A stretch of DNA of 64,000 nucleotides from Rhinopomastus cyanomelas (GCA_013400115.1 VXBP01000263.1:912514-976513), one strand, 5' to 3'. Positions 11,684-22,744 are shown, counted from the stretch's first letter. Notes: generated from the sequence alone by a model not told the origin. Translations and numbers: made by a program.

Positions 11684-11880
11684 GCTAACTCTGCATCCCA
11701 TGGCTCTGACTGCATCTCACCCAAAGCAGGGCTCCAATTGCATCCCTCCCAATCCACAGCTTCCACTGCATCCCACCCAAAACAGGGCTCTGGCTCCATC
11801 CCATCCAAACCAGGGCTCCCACCGCATCCCCCTCAAAACAGAGCTCCCAGCGCATCCTGCTCAAACCCAGCTGCAACTGC
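11684..11880. repeat. 28-bp minisatellite in KCNS1 intron
   Basis: Copies begin with GCATC (or CCATC) at 11712, 11740, 11768, 11796, 11824 and 11852, giving an exact 28-base spacing over six consecutive units, with a partial unit before 11712. The unit resembles GCATCCCACCCAAAACAG followed by GGCTCCCACT. Individual units differ at several bases while the period is unchanged, so no insertion or deletion has been fixed within the array. The period is not a multiple of three, which argues against coding. Confidence 0.92.
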
Positions 11881-12344
11881 CTGCCCCTGGATCAATGAGC
11901 AAATAACATTTTGAAGATAAATGGCTGGAAATAGGTGCCTGAACATTATCTGGGAGATTCCTGACACCTCCCCTGTGCTGCAAGCCCTGACCCTGCTTGT
12001 AAATAAATGCAGTAGGAGCTGCTGAGCTGCCTGACTTCACTTTTGCCTTCACTCTCCAACACATCCCAAGGCCATAACTGATGCTCTTTAAAAATGTGTG
12101 AGGTGATGGGGCTCTGCTGCTCCCCAGCTGGGACACACAGATGTGCTCTCAAGCTCCTGCCAGGTGGCCCTGAGCTGTTTGTCCTTCTCAAGGAGCCTCC
12201 TTGGAGCTGCTGTAGGGCATTTGCAGCCACAGGCAATGGCAAGGGAGGGCATTATTTCCCCTCAGGATGGTTGGCATTAGATTCTGCCAGCAGTCTGATC
12301 AAAGTCTTCCACAAAACCACCTCCTTTATGCCTCATCATGACTT

Positions 12345-12620
12345 CAGAATCTTAGAATCACAGACTGGTTTGGGTTGGAAGGGATCTCAGCTCCAACCCC
12401 CTGCCATGGGCAGTAACACCTCTCACCAGACCAGGTTGCCCCACCCAGCCTGGCCTTGGACACTGCCAGGGATGGAGCAGCCACAACCTCCCTGGGCAGC
12501 CTATTCCAGTGCCTCAGCAATCTAACAGACAGGAATTTCTTCCTAAGATCTGATCTGAATCTCCCTTCCTCCAGTTTAAAGCTTAAATCCCCTTTAGTCT
12601 GAAGAAAATGATGCAGAATC
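12345..12620 (-). mobile_element. CR1 LINE fragment, 3' end
   Basis: The sense strand of this element is the minus strand. Read on the plus strand it opens with the CR1 3'-end octamers and the GGTTTGGGTTGGAAGGGA block, then the ACCAGACCAGGTTGCC and GGGATGGAGCAGCCAC blocks. It is a 5'-truncated copy ending in the 3' part of ORF2, inserted in the KCNS1 coding intron. Confidence 0.92.
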
Positions 12621-13603
12621 TCTTTTCCAACCTCTGCTGCTGTTTGCTTTGCTCAAACATTGTTCCAGTTAGTCACCAAAAAATTCTCATCCTGTTAGGA
12701 GACTGGGAAAAAAACCCCACAATCAGAGCTCTGCTTTCCCTTCCCCCAGAGATATAGAGCAAGCTGCCAGATCAGGGGCAGAAACACCCCAGAAAGTTGC
12801 TTGTGACAGTCCCAAAGGGAGTGGACTTGCTGTGCTGGGAGGGTGGCAGTGGTTGTGGCACTGGCACTGGTTGGCCTGGCTGTGTCAGGAATGGGTGCCC
12901 AGACTGACCTGATGACCAGGGCTGCTTGGAGTTCATGCAGCACTGAGGTTTGTTTGCCTTGAGCATGTCAAGAAGGAGATGTAAACCCTACAGGGAAATG
13001 TCAGTCTCTCAGAAACAACAGTTTCTGTAAGCAAGCTCCTCTCCAGGTGTAGTGGGACTGCAGGTAGTGCTGGGGTGTAGGAGGGATCAGGTCGGTGGGG
13101 CTCTGGTTGTGGGGTTCCTTGCAGCTGGGGACCCTGGGGGTGAAAGCCAGTATGAACCAGACCTGATCTCGCAGCCCCATGAGCACATTGCCAGCACCAA
13201 GGGAAGGTACAAACCATTTAACTCAGAGGCTGCCTGTTTTTTGATTTTGGGGGACTTTCCAAGATAGAAGAGAAAATATGTTTGAACGTCATTGGCCCAG
13301 CCCAGGTGAGAGCCGGTGCTGGGGTCTGGGGAGCAGCCTGTGCCCAGGAACCCAGCTGGAAGCACTGGTCTCCCTTTGCCTGGCACTGCCTCCTCCCCAC
13401 AGTCTGGTGCAGGGGTGGCTCTGGGTGCCAGAGCTGATTTCCCACTGCCCTGTTCCTTCCAGGTGTGGATCATCCACGGCCTGACCCAGCTCAGTCTGGC
13501 CCCATAGTGAGACGTGTCATGGCAGAACCCTGATAGAGGCAAGCAGGGCGTCTGTGCAGGTGCTGTGGGGTCCCAGTGACCATCCCTCCACTTTCCCTTT
13601 CAG

Positions 13604-14056
13604 CACAGCTACCGGGAGGTGGGGATCCTGCTACTTTACCTAGCTGTGGGGGTCTCTGTCTTCTCTGGTGTCGCCTACACTGCTGAAAAGGAGGAAGATG
13701 TGGGCTTCGACACCATCCCGGCCTGCTGGTGGTGGGGCACAGTCAGCATGACCACCGTGGGCTACGGTGATGTGGTGCCTGTCACAGTGGCAGGCAAGCT
13801 GGCTGCCTCAGGCTGCATCCTGGGAGGCATCCTGGTTGTTGCACTGCCCATCACCATCATCTTCAACAAGTTCTCCCACTTCTACCGCAAGCAGAAGGCG
13901 CTGGAGGCTGCCGTGAGGAACAGTGGGAAGAAAGACCCTGTGGACATGGAGAGCAACTCCAGCCGCCGTGACTCAGAGGCCCTGAGTGAGACCTCTCTGG
14001 GCAGAGGCAGCCTCGACCGCCGTGGTCTGACCCCCGGCACCCACTCCACTCCCTGA
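13604..14056 (+). CDS. KCNS1: KCNS1 (Kv9.1) coding exon B, residues 323-472
   Basis: This exon completes KCNS1. It begins HSYREVGILLLYLAVGVS, in frame with exon A in phase 0, and ends at TGA 14054-14056. S5 is about residues 327-347, the pore helix 361-372, the selectivity filter TVGYGD 373-378, and S6 388-411. In S6 the proline hinge of conducting Kv1-4 channels (PxP) reads P404-I-T406, so the second proline is missing; this is typical of silent KvS subunits. The S5-S6 block is nearly identical to what I recall of human KCNS1, including AEKEEDVGF. The tail after residue 428 is short and rich in Ser, Arg, Asp and Glu, and differs from the mammalian tail. The total of 472 residues is shorter than the roughly 526 of the human protein because both ends are shorter. 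Confidence 0.96.
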   Translation, partial: HSYREVGILLLYLAVGVSVFSGVAYTAEKEEDVGFDTIPACWWWGTVSMTTVGYGDVVPVTVAGKLAASGCILGGILVVALPITIIFNKFSHFYRKQKALEAAVRNSGKKDPVDMESNSSRRDSEALSETSLGRGSLDRRGLTPGTHSTP

Positions 14057-15255
14057 GCCCACTGTGCCGGGGCCCTGGGGCATGTGTGGGACCCACCGTG
14101 AACAGGGTACGGCTGTGGCACCAGGACATGGGGGAGGAGCCAGACTCTCCCCATCTCACATCGTGCCTGGCATCAAGTCCCCAGTGAAGGCCAGGAGGAG
14201 TTGGAGGATATGGTCAGTGGGTGCCGGCTGCTTCCAGCCCCCAGGATAAGGCGGCTGGGCTCACCAGGACATGTCTCAGCCATCATCCAGCCCTGCTTCG
14301 CCCTGGCTGCAAACAGAGGCTGTCGAATGGGACAAAGCCCTGCCAGAAAGGAGACAAACAGAGCCCTTCTCCCCGTGGAGCTTCCATGCTGCAGGGTGAT
14401 GCTTTCAGGGAAGCAGCTGCTCTGTGCCTGCTGGGACTGCAATGGGCTGTCGGGGAACAGACCAGGGGGTGCTGCTGGGCACAGAGGAGCTGCCCTTGGC
14501 TCTGCATGCTCATGGGCTCCGGGTGAGAAGAGCTGCTACGGAGCCTGGGGGCTGCAGCAGCCCATGATGCGGGAGAGAACCTTCACCATGGCCCCCAGCC
14601 GTGGTGGTTCTCTGCCTGACCCTTCCCTGCCTTGGGGCCAGGCTGTAAGGAGGTGGGTTCACACTGCTCTGGGCATCACCTCTGCCCCCCCAGCCTCTGG
14701 GCACCTCACAACTGGATAGGGAGCTGTGCCCAGAGCCCCTTCCCACCTGATTTCCCCACCTGGCCAAGCATGTCTGGGGCAGCTCCCAGCACCGCATTAA
14801 TTCCCTACAGAGATTTCCCTTGCCCTCCATCCTCAGTCTGGCAGTTGTGCAGCGTCTCTGTGCACAGAGGACAGCAGCAGGAGACAACTGCACCCTGCAG
14901 TCACTAAATCCACTCAGAAATGGCTCCAGGCAGCTGGATCCCAGTATTTGCCCTAGGACAACGATGGCTGAGCTTCTGGCACAGCGACAGCCTCTAGCTA
15001 TCTGCTGATCATGGGGAAAAAGGGCAGGTCCAGCCTTTCTGAACCCCAGTGAGACTCAGGGAGGGGTCGCCAGCTACAGCGATGTGGGATGGAAAGGTGT
15101 TCATGCTCCTGGCTTCATTGAGTCTTCCAGTACTGATAGTCTGTGGTCTGCTCCGTGCTCACTCCTACTGGGAGCTGGGGTTGGTGAGCTCCAGCACCTG
15201 CTCCAACCAGCTCCCTCTGCACCGTTACTTGAATAAAGGAAGGAATTAACCCTTC
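14057..15255 (+). other. KCNS1: Probable KCNS1 3' UTR
   Basis: The sequence after the stop codon is free of recognisable repeats up to an AATAAA at 15232-15237. The 3' end drawn here assumes cleavage about 15-20 bases beyond it. ATTAAA variants follow at about 15313 and 15393, so a longer alternative 3' end near 15.4 kb is possible. Frames inside this stretch are not coding as far as I can tell. Confidence 0.6.
15232..15237 (+). terminator. KCNS1: Polyadenylation signal AATAAA (KCNS1)
   Basis: This is the first canonical AATAAA downstream of the KCNS1 stop codon on the plus strand, 1.18 kb after it. Its use is inferred from position. Confidence 0.55.
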
Positions 15256-15621
15256 TGTCCATAAATATTCCAGTAGCAAAATGTATTACAGATGTGAAGA
15301 CTAAAGTATCTATATTAAAAAGCATTATGCAAATAACTAAAAGAGCATGTAAATTAATTTTCTATCTATGCATGGGATGCATACTGTATATTTTATTAAA
15401 GATCTAAGTCACCCACTCTGGAGGCTGCTTGTCTGTTCCATGGCAGCTCAGTGCTCAGGCTGGGACTGGGTCAGCGGGTGGTATGAGCAGCCCCTGGACA
15501 GCAGGAACAGCCAGAGCGATGGCAGCTTCTAGCTGAACAGCTGAACCAGCCCAAGCCACCATGTCAGAAGGTCCCACCCAGGCAGCCCCCACCTCATCCC
15601 TGTCCTGTATGGTTTCAGATC

Positions 15622-16285
15622 CATAGAATACGGAAGGGACCTCAAGGATCATCTAGTCCAACCTATCCAGCACAAAATACAGTTTAAATTAGATGTCCCA
15701 GCAGCCAGCAGCCTGTCCAGCTAGGTCTGAAAACTCGCCAATGTAGGGCAATCAACCCCTTCCCTTGGGAGATGATTCCAGAGGTTAATTGTTCTAATGG
15801 GGAAGAATTTTCTTCTGGACTACAATCAGAATCTGCCCATGAGCAACCTGTATTCATTACCCCATGATTTTCAATATGACTCCTTGTGAAAAGGGAGTCA
15901 CCATCTTCTCAGCAGCCACCCTTTACATCCTAGGACACAGTGATAAGGTCCCCCCTTAAACCTTCTTTTCTGAAGGCTGAAAAACCCAGCTCTCACAGCT
16001 CTTTTTCGTCCAGCAGGTCTTGTAGTCCTCTGATCATCCCAGTGTCCCTTCATTGGACTCTCTCCAGCCTGTCCACATCTCTTTTTGTCTAATGGGGACC
16101 AAAACTGAACCCAAGACTCAATGTGAGGTCTGATCAATGCTTAGAGCAGAACATGACTTCTTCCTCTCTGCTGGTGATGCCCTGTGCTGCTGCCATACAC
16201 TGGTCACTCACACTGAGCCTGTTGTCCACTAAGACCCCCAGGTCCCTGTGGTGGGCAATAAGCTGGTCCTCATGCCTGGACCACT
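15622..16285 (-). mobile_element. CR1-like LINE fragment (older subfamily)
   Basis: Read on the plus strand it starts with CATAGAATACGGAAGGGACC and the ATCTAGTCCAACC block typical of CR1 3' ends. It continues through diverged ORF2 3' sequence, for example the minus-strand equivalent of an RLERVQ-type segment and a GGGACCAAAACTGAACCC block. It differs from the other copies in this window, which suggests an older or different CR1 subfamily. The left-hand boundary is clear; the right-hand end, near the CTGGTCCTCATGCC sequence, is approximate. Confidence 0.8.
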
Positions 16286-16978
16286 GGTGTCATGTGAGCG
16301 GGGACATTTTGGATGACCCACCTCCATGGAAGGTCCCCGCAGGGTGTGAGGGAGCAGGTGAGAGTGAGCGGGCTTTGGGAAGAGCCATGTGGAGAGCCAA
16401 GTGTGGCAGCTGGGAGGGAAGCAGCTTTCAGAAGGAGAGGGAAGGATTCCAACTGACATTAAAAGCAGAGAATGACTCCCAAAGAGGAGACTTTGCTCCA
16501 TCCAAGGCTGGGTGATTCCTCCAGCCCATTTGAGCCAGCAGTCAGAGCAAACCCAGCACTAGGAGCCCTGGAGCACTGAGGAGCTGTTCTGGTTTGAGGA
16601 TTGTAACCCCAGGCTCATGGGTCAAGCTTTGGACTTCTACCATGTCTACCACAGGTAGAACTGGCTCCATTTTAAAAGAAAATATGGTTCAGAAAATAGT
16701 GAGTGATCATTGTTTAACTTGGTTCAGCCAAGTCTGAGACTTACCTTTGCCAGCAGAAAGACGAGTGAGCATGTTCCCTGCTGCCTTCCTGGCCATTCTG
16801 CTCTCAGACAGGGCTGTTGGCAAGGGCAGGGATTCAGTGCCCGGGATGAGGAGGGGATACAGCCCACTGCAGCTCTGGAGACCCAAGAGGAGCTGGCAGC
16901 TGTTCATCCCCTGTTCTTCACTGCTGCTCTCATTAGCTCCAAGGATGAAATGCAGGAGGGCTGAAGTCCACACAAATT

Positions 16979-18352
16979 TCACAGTATCACAGTATTATCA
17001 AGGTTGGAAGAGACCTCATAGATCATCAAGTCCAACCTGTCAACACAGAGCTCAAGGCTAGACCATGGCACCAAGTGCCACGTCCAATCGTGCCTTGAAC
17101 AGCTCCAGAGTTGGCGACTCCACCACCTCCCTGGGCAGGCCATTCCAGTGGCCAATGACTCTCTCGGTGAAGAATTTTCTCCTCACCTCAAGCCTAAATT
17201 TCCCCTGGCGCAGCTTGAGGCTGTGTCCTCTTGTTCTGGTGCTGGCTGCCTGAGAGAAGAGAGCAACCTCCTCCTGGCCACAACCACCCCTCAGGTAGTT
17301 GTAGACAGCAATAAGGTCTCCCCTGAGCCTCCTCTTCTCAAGGCTAAACAATCCCAGCTCCCTCAGCCTCTCCTCATAGGGCTTGTGCTCAAGGCCCCTC
17401 ACCAGCCTCGTTGCCCTTCTCTGGACACGCTCAAGCACCTCAATGTCCTTCCTAAACNNNNNNNNNNNNNNNNNNNNNNNNNNNNNNNNNNNNNNNNNNN
17501 NNNNNNNNNNNNNNNNNNNNNNNNNNNNNNNNNNNNNNNNNNNNNNNNNNNNNNNNNNNNNNNNNNNNNNNNNNNNNNNNNNNNNNNNNNNNNNNNNNNN
17601 NNNNNNNNNNNNNNNNNNNNNNNNNNNNNNNNNNNNNNNNNNNNNNNNNNNNNNNNNNNNNNNNNNNNNNNNNNNNNNNNNNNNNNNNNNNNNNNNNNNN
17701 NNNNNNNNNNNNNNNNNNNNNNNNNNNNNNNNNNNNNNNNNNNNNNNNNNNNNNNNNNNNNNNNNNNNNNNNNNNNNNNNNNNNNNNNNNNNNNNNNNNN
17801 NNNNNNNNNNNNNNNNNNNNNNNNNNNNNNNNNNNNNNNNNNNNNNNNNNNNNNNNNNNNNNNNNNNNNNNNNNNNNNNNNNNNNNNNNNNNNNNNNNNN
17901 NNNNNNNNNCCTCTCCGGTGAGCCAGGACTGATGGAAAATGATGGAGAGCGGCTCGGCCAGTTCATCTGCCAGCTCTCTCAGCACTCTAGGATGGATCCC
18001 ATCTGGTCCCATGGACTTGTGGGTGTCCAAGTGGCTCAGCAGGTCATGGACTAGTTCCTTGTGGACCTCCAAGGCTGCACACTGCTCCCCAACCCCATCC
18101 CCCAGTTCGAGAGGCCATTTGCCCCGAACTCCTCCCTCCTCACTATTAAAAATTGAGGTGAAGTAGGTATTCAGGACCTCAGCCTTTTCCTCATCATTAG
18201 TTACAGTGTTCCCCTCCTGGTCCTGTAAGGAGTGGAGGCTCTTTTTACCCATCTTTTTAGTATTGATAAATTTATAAAATTGCTTTTTATTATCTTTCAC
18301 AGAGGTGGCCAGCTTAAGTTCTAACTGGGCCTTTGCCTCTCTAATTTGGGGC
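16979..18352 (-). mobile_element. CR1 LINE, partial ORF2 (reverse transcriptase), gapped
   Basis: This is the longest CR1 copy in the window. Its sense strand is the minus strand. The 3' end lies at 16979 (octamer repeats, then a GGTTGGAAGAGACC block). Minus-strand translation from 17058 to 17456 gives the ORF2 C-terminal region with the ERVQRRATRLV, YEERLRELGLFSLEKRRLRG and NGLPREVVESP blocks. On the far side of the assembly gap, 17910-18300 gives the region before the polymerase core, including FYKFINTKKMGKKSL, KSMGPDGIHPRVLRELAD and HQSWLTGE. Both sequenced flanks are open. The element is 5'-truncated near 18352, so it lacks ORF1 and the endonuclease. Of the copies here it looks among the least decayed. 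Confidence 0.93.
17458..17909. other. Assembly gap (452 N)
   Basis: A run of 452 undetermined bases lies inside the CR1 reverse-transcriptase region. The two predicted frames that cross it are artefacts of reading N as an open frame. The true length is not known from the sequence. Confidence 0.99.
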
Positions 18353-18543
18353 AGTTTGTGCAGGCCAGCAGCTGTCTGAACACTGCAGCTGTGTTTAAAT
18401 TACATCTGTGGCACAGAGAGTGTCTCCTCGGCTTTAGTGGCCTTAATCACACTCGGTCTCTGCTGCTTGCCTGGCTGCAAAGGAAAAGCTCTGACCAGCT
18501 TCCAGCACCCAGCCATCAAACTGCCCATCACAGGGACTGAGAT

Positions 18544-18770
18544 CATAGAAGGGTTTCAGTTGGCAGGGACCTTCAAAGCTCATCTAGTCCAACCCCTCTG
18601 CAATGAGCAGGGACATCTACAACAACATTGGGTTGTTCAGAGCCCAATCCAACCTGACCTGGGATATTTTCAGGGATGGGGCACCTACCACTTGTTCAGG
18701 AAACCTGGGCCAGTATATCATCACCCTCAGCATAAAAACTTTCCTCCTTATCTCTAGTCTATTATCAGCA
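18544..18770 (-). mobile_element. CR1 LINE fragment
   Basis: The plus strand begins with CATAGAAGGGTTTCAGTTGG and CATCTAGTCCAACCCC, then CAGGGACATCTACAAC, TCCAACCTGACC and a diverged 3' ORF2 segment. It is truncated at about 18770. The sense strand is the minus strand. Confidence 0.85.
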
Positions 18771-20540
18771 GATGAGAGCTGCCATACATGAAGCTACATG
18801 GGCTGCCTCTGGCCAACATTGCTTGTAGATTTTGAAAGATTCAGTAGCCCCTTGGGTGGTTTAGGAGAGCCCCAAGGCTGCCAACACACAGCCCCAGGCT
18901 GCCTAAGGAAACACCTTTCCAGTGCAGAAGGCTGGAAGTCCCCAAGCAGTGACTGAGCACACAGGGAGCAGCATCCCTGGCCAAGCTAAGTTAACTCAGT
19001 GGCAATTTGCTCTCCAGAGAGGAAATACCTCAACATGTCTGGGTACCTCCAAGGGGCAGCAGCTCTCTGGGCTCTGGCTCTCCTGCATTCCAGCAAGCAT
19101 AGATGTGCATTGATCCTCCTTTCTCCAAAAGGCAGCATGGAGCACTGAGCTGGCTCCTGATGCTGTTAAGCGGCCTCTCTGAAGCTCTGAAATGAGGAGA
19201 GTGTCTCTGGGCTGCTGCTCTGCAGGGTCTGCCTGGGGAGGGGAAGCCTCACTGCGGCTCTCACTGCCTCAAGTGCATCCTGCAAGATGTGATAGGAGGG
19301 GAGGGTTAAAAATAGAGTTTAGTCTTTATTCCTTGGAGAGTTTCTATTTAAAAACCCCCAAATCCACAGGCTGCTAATCCTTCCAGAGCAAAACCTCTCC
19401 TAACTTGGGGGTTAAAGCCAGGCAGGACCTCCCATGAGCCACTGAGAAGGGGCTCTGGTGTGCCAGAGCTCCAGGCTCTGGTTTGGGAAAGCCATGAAAG
19501 ATGTTTGCTTTTTTTAGCCTTCTGCTCTCTGTGGAGACATTAGGATTTGTGTGGCTATGAGTAACGGCACTGGGAAAATCCTCCCACTGCTGTGCAGGCA
19601 GATCTCGCAGAGCTGCCGTTCTGCAGAGCCGGGAAGAACCAAGTGCAGGAAGGTGCCCAGCACCAGAGAAGTGGGTGATGCAGCCCACGTTCACGTTAGC
19701 AAGACGCTGCTGTGCAGCGATGCGGGGCCAGGACTGGCCTCACTTACTATTTCTAAGGCAAGCAGGAAACCCATGTTCCTTGGCTAATCCCTAATCAGTT
19801 TTCCCTAGAGCAACGGCGGTTTCATTTGGTGCAGCGGGTAAATCAATTAAACACTTTATCAGGTTATTTCCACAAAAGCTGCTCTACACGCTCACACAAT
19901 GATTGATGAAGGGATGACTCTTGCCTCCAGGGGATGGTGATTAAGGAGTGACCTTATTAAGCTTCTCCACGCAGCTGAGAATCAGATGACTCTGCTCTAG
20001 CAGACAAAGTAAACTCCGTCACTTGTCTGGAAAAGTTTTCCTTAGCCAACTTTCAGATCTGTCACTGCCCTGAGCGTGGTCTGTGCACTCAGCTGCTTGG
20101 TGGAAAATGGAGATTTTAAAGGGCTCGGTGTGTGGGAAGGTAAGATTCCTCGCTGGCAGCATTTCTGGGACCTCTTCTGCTCACAGGCTCCCACAGTCCT
20201 GCCGATCTCAGCAGAGTTCAGGGAGTCAAACAGCAAAGCTGACAGCTCTGTTTGTGTTAAACCAGCCTGAGTGGTGCAACAGACCAGTCAACACCAACAG
20301 TGCTGCAGTTCACTTTGGGGTTGGGGTTACCGTATTATGCCAAAACACTTTCTCCTAGTAGTAAGAAAGGTCTGCACATACCCAGAGGTTCACCTTAGCC
20401 CATGTCTGAACCACTGTTAGTAACTTAGTTGTAGGAAACTCAAAGTCAAGGGCCTTGTTCTAATTGTCCGAGACAGCTAAACAAATAGACTAGAGGGGTA
20501 GGATTTGTTAACCAGACAGACTTCAACACATCACACACTT
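18771..20540. other. Intergenic, nothing recognised
   Basis: No gene, RNA or transposon is apparent between the two CR1 copies. The small frames on both strands overlap each other and have no recognisable domain. The stretch lies in the KCNS1-STK4 intergenic interval. Confidence 0.5.
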
Positions 20541-20704
20541 CATAGAATCACAGACTGGTCTGGGTTGGAAAGGACCTCCGAGATCACCCAGTCCCAAGCC
20601 CCAGCCATGGGCTGGGACACCTCTTACCAGACCAGCTTGCCCAGAGCCCCATCCAACCGGGCCTTGAACACTTCCAGGGATGGAGCAGCCACAGCCTCTC
20701 AGGG
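20541..20704 (-). mobile_element. CR1 LINE fragment, 3' end only
   Basis: The plus strand opens with CATAGAATCACAGACTGG, GGGTTGGAAAGGACCTCC and then the ACCAGCTTGCCCAGAGCC and GGGATGGAGCAGCCAC blocks. It is a short copy truncated at about 20704. Confidence 0.9.
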
Positions 20705-21998
20705 CTTACAATTTTCCTTCCGGCAAACAAAACCCACAGACAGCTGTGAAGGGAAGTAGAGCACCAGCAAGGCAGATTCACAGCCAGACCTGGGATCTGG
20801 TGAGAGCAGCAGAGACAGAAAAGTGCCCTGTGCCTTTGTTTCAAGATTACGCTCAATGAATGATGGTCCAGTGCTTGTGAGCCTCTGGGACTGAGGAAGG
20901 GGCAACTCACAGCTTGACTGTGCGGTGGCTGTGCAGGGGCAAGTCTGCCAGAGGCTGCTGTGACCACCCCAGAGGGGATTCAGGGACTCTGGGCTCCCTC
21001 CTTTTCCAGCACTGTATTGATTTAACATTGATGATCTAGAGTGGAGCAGAACAGACTGTGCTTTGGAGATGGAATGGAATTGTTTTAAAGTTTTTAAACA
21101 AGTTGGCTGCCTTCCTGGACTCTTAAATTAAAGGGCAATTAAGTCACTTTAGAATGGAAAGAGCTGATGGGTGTTTCCTGGTTTGACTCTTTTAAAATTT
21201 TGCCAGATTAATGCAATGAGGAATTATCCTTAAAGGCAGGGCTGCCAGCCAACAGTCCAAGCATTTATCTAAGCACATGCCCAGACTCTTTCTGCCTGTG
21301 GACAGCAGGAAATAGGACAAAAGGAGGGTGGAGGATGGAGTAGCTGGGCATAAAGGACACTGACACTGCAACACTGGTACTTTACTATGATAATTATTAT
21401 GAGAGGGAGAAAAAAACTGCTGCAGGCTTTATGGGAAGTTGATTTTTCTCCCATGGGGCAGAAAACCTGGCTAGACATCAGCCCCAGCTCAGGGCACCTT
21501 GTTAGTGTTGGTTAGTTTTTGCAATTAAAGTCTGTGCAGCAGGTGCATGAAGGGAGAACACAGCAGCTCCCCTGGTACAGCTGCTGCTGCACTGGGAGCA
21601 CAACCCTCCCCTTTGTGTTGGAGCTCTGTGGTGTCCTGGTGATGTTGCTGAGAATATCAGAGCTCCAGGCTTTCCCAGTTACTAGAAACACCCGTGGTCG
21701 CCTTACCTTCAATTTCCACGCTCCTTCCTAACATTGAAAAGTTCAGATCTATTTTGTTTCATCCGGGGTTGCTAACCAGAGCCGACTGCTGAATGAATCC
21801 TGTCTCTGCTCCGATTAGTCATTCCTTCAGGCCAGATTTAGCAATTGCTCAGGGAAACCATGCAGAAGCCAACAGTTCACCATTGGAAGGCAGCACCCAC
21901 TCACTGTCAACCTCATCCCTTTCTGAGCTACAGAGCTGAAAGTGCAGCCAAGTCAGCCAGAAGTAGGCGGGTGAGCTGCTGGCCTTACCTGCTCAGCA
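20705..21998. other. Intergenic, nothing recognised
   Basis: I find no exon, RNA gene or repeat family here apart from short homopolymer runs. It separates two CR1 copies downstream of both convergent genes. Confidence 0.5.
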
Positions 21999-22275
21999 GA
22001 ATCAGAGAATCACATAAAGTTTGGGGTTGGAAGGGACCTCTAGAGACCATCTAGTCCAAGCTCCATGCCAGAGCAGGATCACATGCCAGACAGGCCACAC
22101 AGTGGTGCATCAAGGTGGGTTTTATAAGTCTCCAGAGCAAGAGACTCCAGAGGCTCTCTGGGTAGCCTGTTCCAGGGCTCTGTCACTCTCACAGTAAAGC
22201 TGTTTCTCCTCATGCTGAGGTGGAATTTGCTACATTCTAGCTCATCCCCATTATTCCTTGTCCTATTACTGGGAA
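21999..22275 (-). mobile_element. CR1 LINE fragment
   Basis: The plus strand shows CAGAATCAGAGAATCACA, GGGGTTGGAAGGGACCTC, ATCTAGTCCAAGC and the GGTGGGTTTTATAAGTCTCC block. The minus-strand translation contains NRLPREPLESLALETYKTHLD, a typical ORF2 C-terminus. It ends about 470 bases beyond the presumed 3' end of STK4. Confidence 0.9.
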
Positions 22276-22744
22276 ACATAGACTAATGATGAACATCTCA
22301 TACCAAACCTGACTGCAGGCTCAGGAAAGTTGCTGCAGTGAGACTAACAGAGCAGAAACAGTAAGTGTCTGCAGCACAGTTCACCAACCCCATCTGATGG
22401 AGCAGCCCTTGGGGCAGATGAACCTCATGCATGACAAACTCCAGGCTGGCCATGCTCCTGGCTGTGGGGAAGCTGCCCCCAACATTCACCATATGTCCTT
22501 CTGAAAGCTGGCAGCACACAGACCTGTCCCTGAAACAAAGTAAATCCCTCCTCGAGATGCAGAACAGCGATGTTTCAGGGTTGAAGAACTTCTCCAGCGT
22601 GTTTACTAGAGCTTGTTTGCTCCTCCAGAATTGGGCACAATGCTGGGTGACTAGAGGCACGCTGCATCAACACTTGTCCTAATAAGCTGGACACCATTAA
22701 GAAGGGCATCAGAGTGTTTTAATACAAGAGTCATGACACCAGTG

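Larger units (their letters stand above)
8813..13603 (+). other. KCNS1: KCNS1 coding intron (phase 0)
   Basis: The intron runs from donor GTAAAC at 8813 to a pyrimidine-rich acceptor, CTTTCCCTTTCAG, ending at 13603. It splits the S4-S5 linker between LGATLK and HSYREVG. It contains a 28-bp minisatellite (11684-11880) and one CR1 fragment (12345-12620). The stretches 8813-11683 and 12620-13603 show nothing else I recognise; the many short frames there are chance. If the intron were retained, translation would stop at 8893 after 26 extra residues. Confidence 0.92.

Noticed and set aside
7847..14056. KCNS2 or KCNS3 instead of KCNS1
   Set aside because: Those genes have an uninterrupted channel-coding exon as I recall, and their S1-S2 and S5 sequences differ. 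The AEKEEDVGF, TMENPGYS and YFCISWF blocks fit KCNS1.
17058..18300. Long open frames of 223-302 codons across the N run
   Set aside because: They are produced by reading N as open sequence. Only the minus-strand parts outside the gap are real CR1 ORF2; the plus-strand frames are shadows.
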